Below the pieces are notes generated by a model. That model did not search any database, had not been told where the DNA came from, and saw nothing but the letters and a program-made list of their open reading frames with translations. A stretch of DNA of 64,000 nucleotides from Stenopsyche tienmushanensis (taxonomy: Eukaryota; Arthropoda; Insecta; Trichoptera; Stenopsychidae): assembly GCA_008973525.1 (NCBI GenBank), contig WACJ01000071.1, positions 806,001 to 870,000 of the forward strand, written 5' to 3'. A program made the translations under genes and the position numbers. This document shows positions 46,835 through 60,200 of this stretch, piece by piece (the first letter of the stretch is position 1; every line of letters starts with the position of its first letter).

Positions 46835-48454
46835 TAGAAAAATATTATTATTTATATTTGATCAGTATATATATTTTTGTGGACATTCTCAGAATTAACG
46901 AGCGCTATGCAGGCTTTTGAGTACTCTTACACCACTGGTCATTATCCAATATTTAAGCTGCCATAATAAGATTACAGCATACTCTAATTTGGTCGTAGCG
47001 TTTATTGGATATCAATACATCAATGTCATGGGATATTAACGAAGAAATTATTGTTTTACCCCCGAACCGTGACAAACAAGTTGCTTTTCCGAGCTGAAAA
47101 TGATTTTCCTGGAATTTATTTGTTTTTCTCTGACGCTCTTATTTTTTATGCGCCATATTTATATGCGCTGAAAGCAATCGTTCCAATTTTTCCAGCGCCA
47201 AAAAAACGCCCTATTCCTTTAGTATGAAAAATCTTGGAAATTTCAGCTCGTGTCATAAAAGTAAATGCAAATAAAATTCTCCTTCGGTTTAATGCTAAAA
47301 GCATGTTTTTTATTGTTCTAGATATTTCACATAAAGTCTCCCACTCAAAGGTCAGTAACATTTTCTCGCGGCACGTTCTTATTTCTTCTTTTCATCCTTT
47401 TTTTCGTGCTTCATTCACTTTTGCTACTGAAAAGTCTCATACGGTTTGAGACAGTAATCTTGATTGATGATATTTTATCACCGGGGCTTAGGTCGTTTTT
47501 ATGAACTCGTTACTTCATCCTGCTGAAAATTTTCATTGAGACGCGTTTTCTGGATGAGTACAAAATCTTAATTTATTACCCCGACGTAGAGTAATTCAAG
47601 TTGACGCTTAACAAAACGAAAAGATATTGAATCGACAATAAAATTAATGCTCATTGCCCTTTTCGCGAGAAGTGTTGACTTGATTGAAAAGCATCCAACG
47701 TTATACTAAAAACAATAACCGTTGTGTTAAACGAGTACTTGTTTTGATACTTTTTTTACTTAGCACTTCAAAGAACTTTTTACAGTAACGAGTCTTTTGA
47801 TACGTGTTTTCGTTTTATTTTGAGTTACGCCTTTCACGTGAAGTCCTCTTTTAGCAAACGGCAACATGTTCTTTGCTCTATTGACATATGCAATGGCCAA
47901 CATGATGTTTGTTTACTGTGTGTAAAATAAAGAGGGGTAGTTTTTGTGTTCTTCTGCGTGAAAATGATAAATAAATGTTTCATTTATCATGAGAGAACAG
48001 AGATAACACAATTCATATGAAAGACCTTAAATCCTCGAAACGTCGGCAACAACTGTGGTCAATGTTTTGCGCTGTGTAACAATTTCTAGCTTGCGAAATT
48101 ATATTTCTGAATATACATTTATTCCAGAGAATAAAACAAAGTATTTTTTGCAAACTTTTAATTAAAATCAATAAAAATAATTGATACCATTTAAAAAAAT
48201 GCATATCAGCATTTTGTCGTTTTTAAAGAATTTGATCGAAGTTTATGTCAATCTATCATTATAATTGAGGAAGTTTGAGACCCATTAAATTTTAAATATT
48301 TGAAATGATCTACTGAAACTATTTATACTACTGAAAAAGGGTTTGTCTTAGAAGTTGCTTACAATTCTTCTAAGCTAAACAAGTGAGATAATTTACAATA
48401 AGTGGCTTGAGTTATATACAATAATATGAATGATTATGGGACCGACAAAATTGT
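46835..48454. other. noncoding stretch
   Basis: Opposed frames of 71 codons overlap at 47146-47449, and a 63-codon minus frame lies at 48013-48204. None has a recognisable domain. Blocks at about 47000-47900 are of mixed composition. Confidence 0.4.
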
Positions 48455-48690
48455 TTTGGGGTTAGGGGGGTCTTTTGCTACGTTTCACACACAGTTCCTG
48501 TGACTTAAGTATCAGAGTTGTCAAAATAGATTTTTTTTTTCTATATTTTCAATAAATACCCAAAATCTTTAAATCGTCATAGCTTTTTAATATGCAGTCG
48601 TAATAGGACATTTTTTTTTAAATTTGCAACATAAGTCTAAAGATTTTTTAAAACTATACTAAGTTCAAAATAGTTGCTAGTTGTCACAGT
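48455..48690 (-). repeat. dispersed repeat Q, copy C, rearranged
   Basis: The part 48470-48615 is in reverse orientation: GTGTGAAACGTAGCAAAAG and ATGACGATTTAAAGATTTTG match the 3' half of copy A. The adjacent part 48640-48680 (TTCAAAATAGTTGCTAGT) is in forward orientation and matches its 5' half. The copy therefore contains an internal inversion junction near 48620. Confidence 0.65.
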
Positions 48691-48730
48691 TTGATTCCCA
48701 CTAATTTTACCATTATGAAATTACAAAATA

Positions 48731-48835
48731 AAATTACTCAATAAGTTCGTAGGATTTTTGCAAAAACATTACCCCAAATGAAGAAGAAAAAAGTTTATAT
48801 TGAAAAAAAATCTATATACTTATTGAGTGATGTGT
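48731..48835. mobile_element. mariner-type MITE, about 105 bp
   Basis: The left end reads ATTACTCAATAAGTTCG with its first bases eroded; the right end in reverse reads ACACATCACTCAATAAGT, followed by TA. The interior CCCAAATGAAGAA matches the 26.1-kb copy in reverse and the 15.9-kb fragment directly. Confidence 0.8.
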
Positions 48836-50194
48836 TAAATAACTGCATGTTAAATTTGAGTTTGATGCATTGAATTAACATTATGGATATATTAAATTCA
48901 CCAATTAGACCATTGAGTTAGTTATGGTAATTGATTTATACTTCATTCAAAAGCCCTGGTCAATTTAAATAATGTCTATTTTGCTCCGTTACTCTTTGTA
49001 AAATGTCATGAAATCGTAAAATTATTTTGAAAATCTCCATTTTACGAACGTCATATTAGTCAAACCATAAATCCTCTCTGACATCTGAAACAAAACGTCA
49101 TGATGCTGAAGCGCGTCTGTCATTCTGACAAGGCCCCGCATAGAATTCGCACATTGATGAATTAAATGATAAAAATTGAATTAATTCTGCAATTCGTCGC
49201 TGCGTTTTTACGAGCTGCTTGCAATAAAAACGAAATCCTTTATGATGGGTGGGTGTAGTTGGTTGCGGAAGATTGTGGCCATAAAGCTGAAGTCTGAAGT
49301 CGACAAGCCGCGGTCCATTAGCCAAGCTTGCTCTTGACACTCGAGAGAGAAGGGATATTTTTGTTTCATCATGACGTTGAAAGCCTTCAGACACTTCAGC
49401 TCTGCTAACCCTCAAATGGCTAATATGTATAAGGTTTTACCATGCCTTTGGGTGCGACATGGCAATTTTGGCACGTCCTCCGCAAACGTCGTAAAAATTT
49501 CTGTGCTATTCTTGTATCGAGTCCATCGATGCTTGCATACGTGTGCTTAGCTTTTATTTCATCCAAGATCGAATGAAATACCTGGTTTTATTTTTATCTT
49601 AAACTCAAACACAACTGAATTGAAATTCAAAGCCGAATTCATGTGTGGTGAAAGATTTCGTTGAATTGGCGCGAGGTGTTATTTTTTTTCCCTACAAATT
49701 GCTCAGACGATACATTGAATATTAAAAAAATCAGGCCCTTTTTTAATCTGACTGCATGTTATCTTTAAACATGGACGAAATCTTAGCAATGGGTCTCTTG
49801 GGGGACTTTCAACCGTTCCTTCTCTTAGTTGCTTCCTAAAAAGATAACAGTCTTTTAAGACAAAGGCATTCAATTTCAATAAAGATGGATAAATTCTATT
49901 CGACTTTTTATACACTTTCTACAGTATAAATATTCAATGAATCATATCGTAGCGCTTTCCAATGTAAACAAGTTCTTTGAATTGACTTTTATAAATTATT
50001 TGAGACTTTCTTATTCTTTAGAATTTCTATTCACAAATTATTACATATTTTATGTTATAATACTGCATATTTGTGTATATTTATTTGAATAGGATCATTA
50101 AAAATGAGAGAATCTATGCATGAATAGTAAAATTATTATTAATTTTAAATGCAATTTTTCAATCATAGTGACAAATCCAAAGGCAAACGCTTAA
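48836..50194. other. noncoding stretch; GC-richer island
   Basis: The island at about 49080-49520 is GC-richer and contains a 105-codon minus frame (49098-49415) with no domain I recognise. It ends in a region of ordinary AT-rich sequence. Confidence 0.4.
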
Positions 50195-50395
50195 TTATTT
50201 TCCTCAGTATTTGCTCTTTTAGATCCAGGAAATTGCGATAAATTTGAATTGAGACGATTGGTCGGAAATATTAATACTTCCAATCACTGAAACTTATTGA
50301 AATGATCAATATATTTTCCACAGACTAGATTTAAACTCTTAATATTAAAAGTACACTGATTTAACCCACTATTCTAACATCGGTATTACAATATT
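50195..50395 (-). repeat. tRNA-like SINE (copy 5)
   Basis: Read in reverse: TTAGAATAGTGGGTTAAATC, AGTTTAAATCTAG (decayed B-box side), GTGGAAAATA, AGTATTAATATTTCCGACC, ATTTCCTGGATCT and AAATACTGAGG. This is the fullest copy and shows both the tRNA-like head and the 3' module. Confidence 0.7.
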
Positions 50396-52599
50396 AGCAA
50401 GTTATATGATTACATAATCTATTGTGTTTATTCTGGTTAAATCTGTTCGTTATATAAAGTCATGTTTGTGTTTTAAATTATTGAAATTTTTGCTTGATTA
50501 TAATGGCAAAAATGTCCAATTAATTTCCCAGTCAATATTGGAGAAGCCTTCGTACAATACGTACTTATTTTAGGTTCACTTAAGTTTTACTAGGTCGGTA
50601 CTAATTTGACATGTGACAAGGGATGTCTTTATGAGACATCAAATTTCTATGGTGTTTTTACGAGAGCCCAGCCGAATCTATTGTTGGTAAAAGGAAGGTA
50701 TTACGGCTGAACTATTATCTATGGAAAACTATCACTTTCAGCGATGGTTTATCGCCTCCCCACAGCTGTGAATATATCTCTCCTCCATTTATTTAAACGC
50801 TTCCTTCCTGCAGCATCTTCCTCGTCCTCAAAGCCTCCCAGCTTCCTCTTATCTTACATTTTAACCTCGAGCGAATGCGAGTTTACAGTGTTTGTATTCA
50901 AAACACAAGGGATTTTAGCTTCACACCATAAATTTGGCTATGTCGTATAAAAAGCGCTCTGATGATATTCTGTAATTTATTTTGTTCGGGCAGTCGAATA
51001 TATCGATTCTATTCGAAAAATAACCACATTTATGCGTTTACAAAATGTATATTGCAATATAATTGATTGAATTTGGTTCAAAGTATTTTATTCATTTTGA
51101 TTTTTTTAGAATATATAAGGTTTTAATTATAGTTTTCCATATATGAAAACATTATACATACAAATATAAAATAAAACTATTATCAAAACTTTAAAAAATA
51201 CATCATAGGCTTATTATTTTATTTGTCAAAAATAACCTTATATTGTGCCCTTTTAATCTGATTATATTCTGATAATACTAATATTAAGTGCGTTAGTTAA
51301 AAAAAATGAAATATTTGCATTAAATTCGAAAGATTATTTGCTCGTTATAACCGTGGTTTTCTTATATTTCTGTTCAATTAAGCATTTTTTCCAGTTTTTT
51401 TTTTATTGAGGATCTTTATTAAGTTGTATTTTAAGATGAATTTGAGCGATAATTCATTTCATTTGTATAGAGAGACATGTCTAGCATGAAATTTCTAATT
51501 TGATGTGACTTGCGATGTTATATCGTTTTTGGTCCTATATTGTTGCGTGAGCTCATTAGATCGTACGGAACAAATACGTGATCAAAGGCAGCAAAATGTC
51601 AAAAAGGATCCAATGATTGCCACGAGAGCATCTCTACAATAAACATGTGTCGACAAAAAGAAAGAAAAGTAAACGTATAAAAACACAGAGGCGAAAATTA
51701 AACATGGCCCGTGTTGAAAAACGTTGTCAAATTGGAAGAATTGCCCAAGACTGAAAACATGACAAAATGATACAAGTATAGCGTTATATTTTTATCTCTT
51801 AGTATGATATTTTTTTAAATATGAATTGGCCGTCTTTTTATAAGCCAAATTAAATTACATCTTGAAATTCACACATTGCTTGCCGAATTCTCTTCCCTTA
51901 AAATGATACTACTATCGTTGGTTATTTGTTTCATTCATCCCCTGGTCAGGTTGCACTAGACTTAAGCGTTTTAATAAACCTACGCCGTTGCTGCAATTTA
52001 ATATGAATTCAGCTACCACACTTTTGAATAACCAACTTAGTGGGATACTAATGAATTTAAATGCAAATTTACGGCGTTTTGAGGAGTCTGATTCAATTTT
52101 AAGTGGTCATTTCTATTATAAATTGCAACTGAGGCTGCAATGAGAACGATTAAAATGCTCATTTAAAAAAATGCGAATATCCTCTTGTGCGCATTTAGTT
52201 CAAATTGATATTTATGCTCTTATAGCGATTTAACATAGCTTTTACTGGATTAAATCCCGTTTTAAGATATGAAATACGCTTTTGATTTGAATAACATCAA
52301 TATTATTAATGCAATCGTAAAGTTTCCATTAAAACCTATCGGTTTAACGATAGTAAATGCCTTATTTAGATCTTGAATTGAAATTTGCCTCCGCTGGGAA
52401 CATAATGTGCAGTTTATATACTTTTATGAAAATATGTAGGAAAGCCTTCAATACTTTACAATTGCCTTCCCTGAAACGTACATAATGTATCACATCTGTG
52501 CATCCCAGAGCAAAAATAAAGAATGGAATGGAAAGAAAATAAATTGTGGAGTTGAAATGCAATCGAGACAATATTTGAAATGAAATGATCGATTCTTTC
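50396..52599. other. noncoding stretch
   Basis: No element or gene is recognised. The section at 51850-52350 has mixed composition and AATTTAA-rich words. Small frames near 50744 and 52362 lack domains. Confidence 0.4.
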
Positions 52600-52689
52600 A
52601 TATGATTGAACGTCAAGAATACATATAAAATCTGCTCTTTTCGTTGATTTATTTTAAATTGAAATATCTCTAATATTTAGGATAACAAA

Positions 52690-53220
52690 TTACTAAAATT
52701 GCATTCACATCCACATCGCATTCATGTAAATGAATTCAGCCTTTGTCTTATATCTTCCAATGCAATGTTTCAATGGGATGCGCCGGCAATGCTAATTATT
52801 GCATATTTTGTATGATTTCGAGTGGTCTCATAAAATTCATGCTTCTGCTTCGAATATGATACTCGACGATGCGAAATATGTGTATTTCCTTTCTTCTATA
52901 AGTGAAGAATGCATTTTGCCCAACAGTTTAATATTCAAGTGGAATGTTGAGCGCAGCCCCAGGTGCATACGAAGCATTTGCATAAATGCATCGATGCTGC
53001 AAACAATGAACGATGGGTCCCAGTTGCAATATCATGTCATCGCTTTTATATTAGTATTAAATATAGGAATATTAGCCGGACCGTATTCTGGTCACGTAGT
53101 GGCTAAGATTAAATTGGATCGTTGCGCATTTGGAGCGCATAACTCATGTGCGCTTTAATGGATGAGAAATGCCATTGTAATGCAATTTTGTCAATGCATC
53201 CGCACTATGTGAGATTATGT
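52690..53220. other. GCAT/ATGC-word cluster
   Basis: The words GCATT, TGCAT, ATGCA and GCAAT recur many times, for example GCATTTGCATAAATGCATCG at 52975-52994 and CCATTGTAATGCAATTTTG near 53172. A 119-codon plus frame (52799-53158) passes through but shows no domain. Octamer-like ATTTGCAT suggests POU-factor sites; a much-decayed short satellite is the alternative. Confidence 0.4.
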
Positions 53221-53489
53221 CTATTTTAGCATTGCCAGATAATTCATTTTAATGTTAAAGAGTAGCCAAATAGAATATATTATATTTCTTTAGATTAGCT
53301 GATGACACATACATTTTTTATTTAATAGGAGAAATAGATTAAGGGGGTCATTCCGTGGGTCGGTTTCAAAAAATCATTTTTTTGTTGCATAAATTATATC
53401 CAAATTTAGTATGGGGGGGTCGCGATGGGTTTTCTGTGGAGTCACCAACTTATACAGTCAACTGAAAAAAATATTCAACAAAATGCAGT

Positions 53490-54649
53490 TTTCACTCAGA
53501 GGCGAAGCATTTAGAACACACTAAAAAGGATTTGGAGTTCTTTCGTTGGCATGAAACTAGTTGCAAACATCAGACACTTAATTGATCAGGACGTTTTCAG
53601 CAATGGTTTATAGCATCAGTGCAAGTATCATATGTAGTCGCATTGGAAATTGCTAAGCAAAAATATTCTAGATATTAAAGAGTAGATTTTGAATGAAATC
53701 ATGGTTTCATCATTGTCTTCTTTTCAAGTTAAAGAAGTAGCTCCCCAAGAAAACTGCATGATTCACCGGTATATCCTTTTCAGTAAGACTCTTCTAACTC
53801 CTCTGCAAGAAATACTTCATTCGTTGATAAAAATCGTAAAGTACATCAAATCTGGAGCTCTTAACTAACACCCGTCTGTTTAGAAAGTTGTGCAAAGACA
53901 TGAATTTTTATCACGATCTTATTCTTTTCTGCGCTGCAGTACGTTGTTTGTCGAAAGGAAGTGTTGTGAATCGTGTCTGAATTGAAAGATGAAATTGAGT
54001 TGTTCCTGGAAGTGCTAGAGAAACATGATATTTTGGTAAACTTTATCGACAAAGTCTAGCCGAAAAGAGTAGCATATCTAGCAGATATATTAGAACAGCA
54101 AAATAGGCTTAACCTGGAACTTCAGGGAAAGGAAACGAATAATATCGCATGTCACGAGAATCACAGGGCATTTTTATCCACGCTGCAAAAATGGCAAAGA
54201 AAAATAAATCTTGCAAACATTGCAATGTTTGAGAAACTCTGCAGTATGTTAGATGAAACTGAAGGCGAAATGAATTAAAAATTTAAGGAGGAGATTCCTG
54301 GGTATCTCGAATCGCTTGAAAATGACCTTCAGCGTTACTTCCCTGAGCTGAAAGAAAAATAAACTACATTGACACGAAAACCATTTACTGCTACCCTTGA
54401 ATTAACCACCAATTCCGATGAATTACAAGATGACTTCTTGGATTTGCGGAATGATTTCTCGGCACACAATTCTGGTGTGGTATGTATCATTTACACCCAA
54501 ATGTGACGATGCTCGCCTTTCATGTTTTAGTTCCATTTGTGTCTACATATTTCTAGGAGAGTGGATTTTCAACTCTTCTTTTTTTGGGGAGGTCACGCGA
54601 CTTTTATAAAAAAGGGTCACTACCCGAAAAAGGTTGGGAACCTATAGTG
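53490..54649 (+). pseudogene. hAT (ZBED-type) transposase relic with right terminus
   Basis: In order, the plus-strand pieces read RFQQWFIASVQVSYVVALEI; a gap where the first catalytic region should be; MIHRYILFSKTLLTPLQEI; LHSLIKIVKYIKSGALN; ELKDEIELFLEVLEKHDIL; PKRVAYLADILEQQNRLNLE; KINLANIAMFEKLCSMLDE; YLESLENDLQRYFPELKEK; and SDELQDDFLDLRNDFS. These follow the order of ZBED5-like hAT transposases. At least three stops and two shifts interrupt it. The dimerisation tail is lost. The right terminus GGTTGGGAACCTATAGTG (54632-54649) is a decayed hAT end; no left end was found. Confidence 0.9.
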
Positions 54650-57109
54650 TAGAATATGTGGATAAAGTTATTTTTCGATATTCGGGTTGTTCAGAAGTTT
54701 TAGCATTGAAGAGACGAGGATTTGGAGTGCGCCTTCCATCATCGAGGCGGAGAATCGGACTCCGTCTCTTGTACTTCAATTTCTAACATCAACCCTTTTA
54801 ACACTTCTCTATTGAACACAATAAAGAAGCTGTTATATTCTCTAAATCTGTTTTCTTGTTATAGAATATAACAGTTAGTTTTGTCTTGACTGAGCACCCA
54901 AAAGGGTCGAACTGAATAATTCATGTCTGATGATACAAAATCACTTAAATTTAACTCGATGAAAGAAACGAATGAGAAATTTGGGCGACTTTCTATCACA
55001 AATATTCTCTAGACGAAAATACTCAACATCAAAATTATACAGCAGGCGAATACAACTGGCACAAATGGCGCAAGATTGAAACTAGAGAACTCAATTATTT
55101 CCACCGCCTTAAAATCGCAAAAAAATCCTTCTGGTTTTTAAGGTTTACTTACTTTTGTTGATTAAAAATTAATTATTTAAAAAATAAAGTATTGTGAATA
55201 ATAAGAATCATCTTTGAGAGAATTTCGCTGCTTTCTCGTTAATCTTCTCGCCTAAAATTCTTAAACAAATAATTTTATCCTTTTCTAATCATAATGTAAA
55301 CTAAATGGGAAACTTAATATATGAAAAACTTTTTCAATAGAACAATCTCATATGGTCTCACCTAAGTCCATTTAATCGATTTTCGTACATGAAATAAATT
55401 AGATCTTGACCGTAAAAGAAAAACATAAGGTGTTTGTAAATTTCTGACATTGAATTAGTCACTTTGGTTGGATTTAAGAGATAGGATTAGATTAATTAGA
55501 ACGGATTTAATACTTAATTATTCGGTAAAACCCCGTAACCATAACGTGTATCGAATATACGGTAAGAACGCCGTTATCTAGCTTGTGGTTTACCAAGTAT
55601 CGACAGCAAAGCGACTCCGTGGTTTGAGATATAATGGCGAAATTGCATGGAACTTTCGTTTTACAATTATTTTACATTCGTGAATTTATTAAATGCAAGT
55701 GTGTAAAAATATGATGCATTAAATCGAATGCCATATTTCAATCACATCACTTGTTAGTGAGTAAAAATGATCATATTTTATAGCGCAAAACGCAAAAAAT
55801 ATTCGAATTTATGTCAATTTTAATCTTCCAAGAATAGAATCTTAAAACGAAACCCATGACGATATAACGTCGTAAATATTCTAATGACTGGCGTGCCAAA
55901 ATTGTATATCAAATTTCATTCCTCCAGGCTCGAAATTGAGCCAAAAATATATTTTTATATACGAATTCAAACCGTTGGAATGATTATGCATTTAAACTTT
56001 GAGGTCGTCCATTATTTTTATTTCAGGAGCAAATATATTGAACCATTAGTTTGAACGAACGCGATTTACTACAATGCACAACTGCAGTTACTCGAAAATT
56101 TACATGCAGCTGGCGTGCTTTCGATTTGTTCTGCGGATCCCCTAAAACGTCCCGAACACATATTTCATGAATTATAAATTTGAATAATACAAAAATTCGA
56201 GGTGTTGAATTCGTCCAAAATCGTGTCGATTTGCTGGAGTTTTCGCGCAAAAATCGATACAACCGTCATAATTCGCGGTAAATGTGTGTTTAAAAATTTT
56301 CAGACGAATTAATTCGTACTTTTCGCTTGTTGTGCGTTGCTTTTATATCGTTTGAGTACTTGAGGAGCACTTTAATACATCTTATGTTATTTGTCGAGTA
56401 ATATAAGAAGATGACATCGTGATACATCACGTTTGAAAGGAAAACGACGAAAAGCTCTTGAAAATATGACGGACGCTTTTATACATATAAAATAATTTAC
56501 TTAAAAAATATATTTGAGCATTTTTAAGCGTGGATTTTGAATGTTATGTAAATCTTCGGTCTTAACTAGGCAGGATGTTTTATCACAATTTACATACGGT
56601 GCAATTCTGGTGAATATATTATATTAGTTCGTCGACTTTTCGAAGAGTTGTTATGTTTCGTCTTAATTGGCATATGACAAAGAAAATATTGTCATACATC
56701 GATGACGATAATAATTTGTAGAACTATCTGATTGTGGATGTTGTTATTTAGAATAGTTGCTCAATTGAGCTTTTAATTGAATTCCAATTTGATTTGTATA
56801 ATTGGTCAATTATGTGGAGAAATTAGTCACATGTTTGAATTATTCAGATGAAATTTACTATTAATTTCAGTTTCAGGATAGATATTCTGATTGAGGAAAC
56901 ACTATATTGGTTATAAACGACAAATTTCCTGATGTTGAGAAATTTATGCAAAAATGCTTATGAGTGATTGATTTATAAAAATTATAAAAATACGATTATT
57001 TTATTGCGTAAATATCAATATTTCATTATTTATAAGAAAAAATAGCAAATACAATTTAGTCAAGATACTTAAAAACAGTCACGAGAACATTGCTAAAACA
57101 AAACCATTT
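54650..57109. other. long noncoding stretch with mixed island
   Basis: The block at about 55500-56480 has mixed composition, CGTCC and TCGTAA words and a 79-codon minus frame of no known family. It is a candidate regulatory island. Nothing else is recognised. Confidence 0.4.
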
Positions 57110-57250
57110 TGTGTTGAAGGGATATTGATAAAAACAACATAAACTTAATATAAATAGGGTTCTCTGATGTCTCGGAAAACCGGGATTAACCCTGTTTTGA
57201 GATGTATGCTTCAGTGTCCCTAAAATATATTTTGAGCCGTGTATTTGTCT
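57110..57250 (+). repeat. dispersed repeat pair, member 2
   Basis: AACTTAATATAAATAGGGTT, GATGTCTCGGAAAACCGGGA and TTAACCCTGTTTTGAGATG match the reverse of 37325-37460 in order. The family is unidentified. Confidence 0.6.
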
Positions 57251-60200
57251 TGGATCTGTATATTTCAATATATTTTATTGAATTCTAGAATGTGTCTAAA
57301 TTTGATCCATTGTATGAATTATATTATCTGTTTATATAATAGTTAGGTCTTATTGGTAAATATAAATTTTGTTGATATTAACTGATCTTTAATGCAATGA
57401 TATGATAGTTTATCTATTTAATACAAACGCCTTAATAATGTATGCTTTAATAAAATTCAAATATAAATTATTCCTAAAGCAATTTTACAAGAGTGTAATT
57501 TTTATGGCATAAAAATTGATATTAAACCCCTCATTCATATGGCTTTTTAAAGATATTTTTTTTATATAATATGTATTCTGCCCATAATAGCACCCACTCA
57601 GCCTTCCGGCGCATTATTCTGCCTTAAATTTATTAGATTAAGCAGGATTGTCCAAAATGCTAATCCGTAATGAATTAAGTAGTTTTTTGATCAAGCATGA
57701 TTGTTTTTATTTCGTGGAAATCGCTATTAATGTATTTCGGGTGGATTTTTTTAATCGGCCAAAAATTCAGCAGCACGTGTATTGTAATTTATAACTTATA
57801 AATAAACATGAGCTTTGGATATTTTAAAATTGTATAAAATCTTTCGAAACATTCCCATAATGAAAATAAATTTGTTATATACTCCTTGTGAGATTTTTTT
57901 GTACCATCCCTCGGAGGAGATTTTAACGATGGGTCCTATTAATATTAATCTGTGGGTTGCAATGCTTCGTCCCAAGTTTTGACGAATCGAACAATTTGAA
58001 ATTGGAGGGTGCTTATTAATTCTTATATCCGATTAGAAAGCAGTCGCCCCTACACAGTGTGGCTGGGAACGGTTGAACGCAAAACCAATATCGTAATATG
58101 AATCTGGCACATCTGGCTGCTGGCTCTTTTCTCTCAAGGGTGGCTCGACATTTTTTTCTTATTAGCCAAGCCGTCGGCTTGTGTCACTGGCAGGCCTTAC
58201 CGTATCCATCCTCAACTTCCAGTTCCGTTCCACTTTCCGTTTCCTCCCCTTTCATCCCTCTCAACCCTTTCGTCGAATATACGCCTGTCTCTTTTCGCTT
58301 CACTACGATCCTCTATTATGTTTTACTGCATTACGGCTTCCAGATAAGTTCATAAAGAATCAGTCCTTCAGAATGTCTGAAAAACAGAAAGAGCGGTCGG
58401 TTTTGCGTAATTCATCATATGCTGGTCAAACTTTTTAACAGAAAATTTGAATGATATTTTAAATTTTTAATATGAAAATTTATCATGCTATTGTTATTAA
58501 ACTTTAGATATTAGATCGTTACCTAATTTCACTGCTTAAAAATCTACAGTGCCCTTAAAAATTAAATAAGAAAAAGTTCATTGAGTTGTTTATTTCGTGC
58601 TTTGCTACACTTAACTGTCTATCAAATATATATAAAATTTAAAAAATATTTTTAAATTGGATTAAAATATTATAACCCATTTTACATCATTAACTAGAAT
58701 ATTATTAATAATTTATGTACATATAAAGGCTTTGGTTAAGTAGAGAAACTTCCCAGGTGTCTTCAGAGGGCACATATGTTAATCCTTATAAATTGGCAAA
58801 TCCTCATTATGTTGCCTGCACCGTTGGTATTTCTTCAAAGGCATCTGAAATATTAATTCAAAAAAGATCTGGCATAAACAAAGGACAAATGTCGTAAGAT
58901 TTTAATTCTGATGATCATTTAATATTAAAAAATGAGCAATGAAACACTTGTCGAATCATCAAGTATGACATTTACAAAGAAGTAAAATGTTTTATAATTA
59001 CAAGACGTAGTTTCATTCATCAAATCATGAATTCATATTGTCAATACACTTTTGACGTTTCAGCGGTGGATTATTTAGTTCAATTCTGTAAAAGCTCTAG
59101 CATTGTCGTGCTATAGAACAGTAGTCGTTAGTTAAAAAATATAGGCTGTTTTTAACAAGTTTTAGCATCCTTATTTTCCCCTCAGCAATCCTATTTTAAC
59201 ATACTTAAAATGGGATCGATGAGCCAGGTTTTGCGCTTTGGGTTTATTGGCTTTTGTATTATTCAATTACCATACTGAACGTTTACAATTATCATATTGA
59301 ATCTATTTTATATCATATCTTAAAATTCAATTTAAAAAATAGTCATTTTTTTGATGAGGAAGCAACATCATGTTGCATCATCATGTTCTTTTTATTCAGT
59401 TCATTTAGTCAATTTCTTTACTTTATTGATTTTAGCTGATTACATTCATATTAAGATGTCCTTATTTAAAATATGTAATTGACCAGCATTGGAACAATAC
59501 ACAATTATATTACTAAACTTTGTCTGGGGTTGATAACCTTTTTTATTAGAAGAGAATTTATAAAACCAAGTAATGGATATCTAAAATTAAGCAACAAACC
59601 CTGTATCATCAGACACCATCCATTGGAGGAAACATGACACAAGTACTCAATCCATCACGAATGGCACATATGTTGTATCATCAGCGGTTATTATAGTATA
59701 CTTAATGTTGCATAAAGGAAAATATTGAAGATCTGAACCTAATTAGAGACGCTTTCTAATCATTTAACTCAAACTTTATACTAGATTGATTCTCATCAGT
59801 ATATCAAATAAAATTAATTCGAATTGCATGTAATTTTACATTTTTTTTTTTGCTTTTTCAAAAATCTGATATTTGTTATTTTGCAAATTCTCCTTTGGGA
59901 GACAAAAAACGTTTTTTTTTATTACTTGTGGATGCATACTATTTTACCTAACAAAACTGCGGGAATTTAATACACGACCCAATATACAAGCAAAAAACTC
60001 CACTATTAAAAACATTGATGTTTTCATATCATGAATTTAATCTAAATTTGCTATAATACAGTTTGAAATATGAGATGTTATTCCTACGTAAAATTTAGAA
60101 GCACATTATATATAATCAACCACTAATTTCACTCGTATCGCATGTTATCTGTAATTTATGTTTTATTCAAGGTTCCGCTTGACAATTATTTGTAAAAAAG

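Noticed and set aside
49098..49415. 105-codon minus frame as a host exon
   Set aside because: No recognisable domain and no convincing splice sites; possibly just a GC-richer island.
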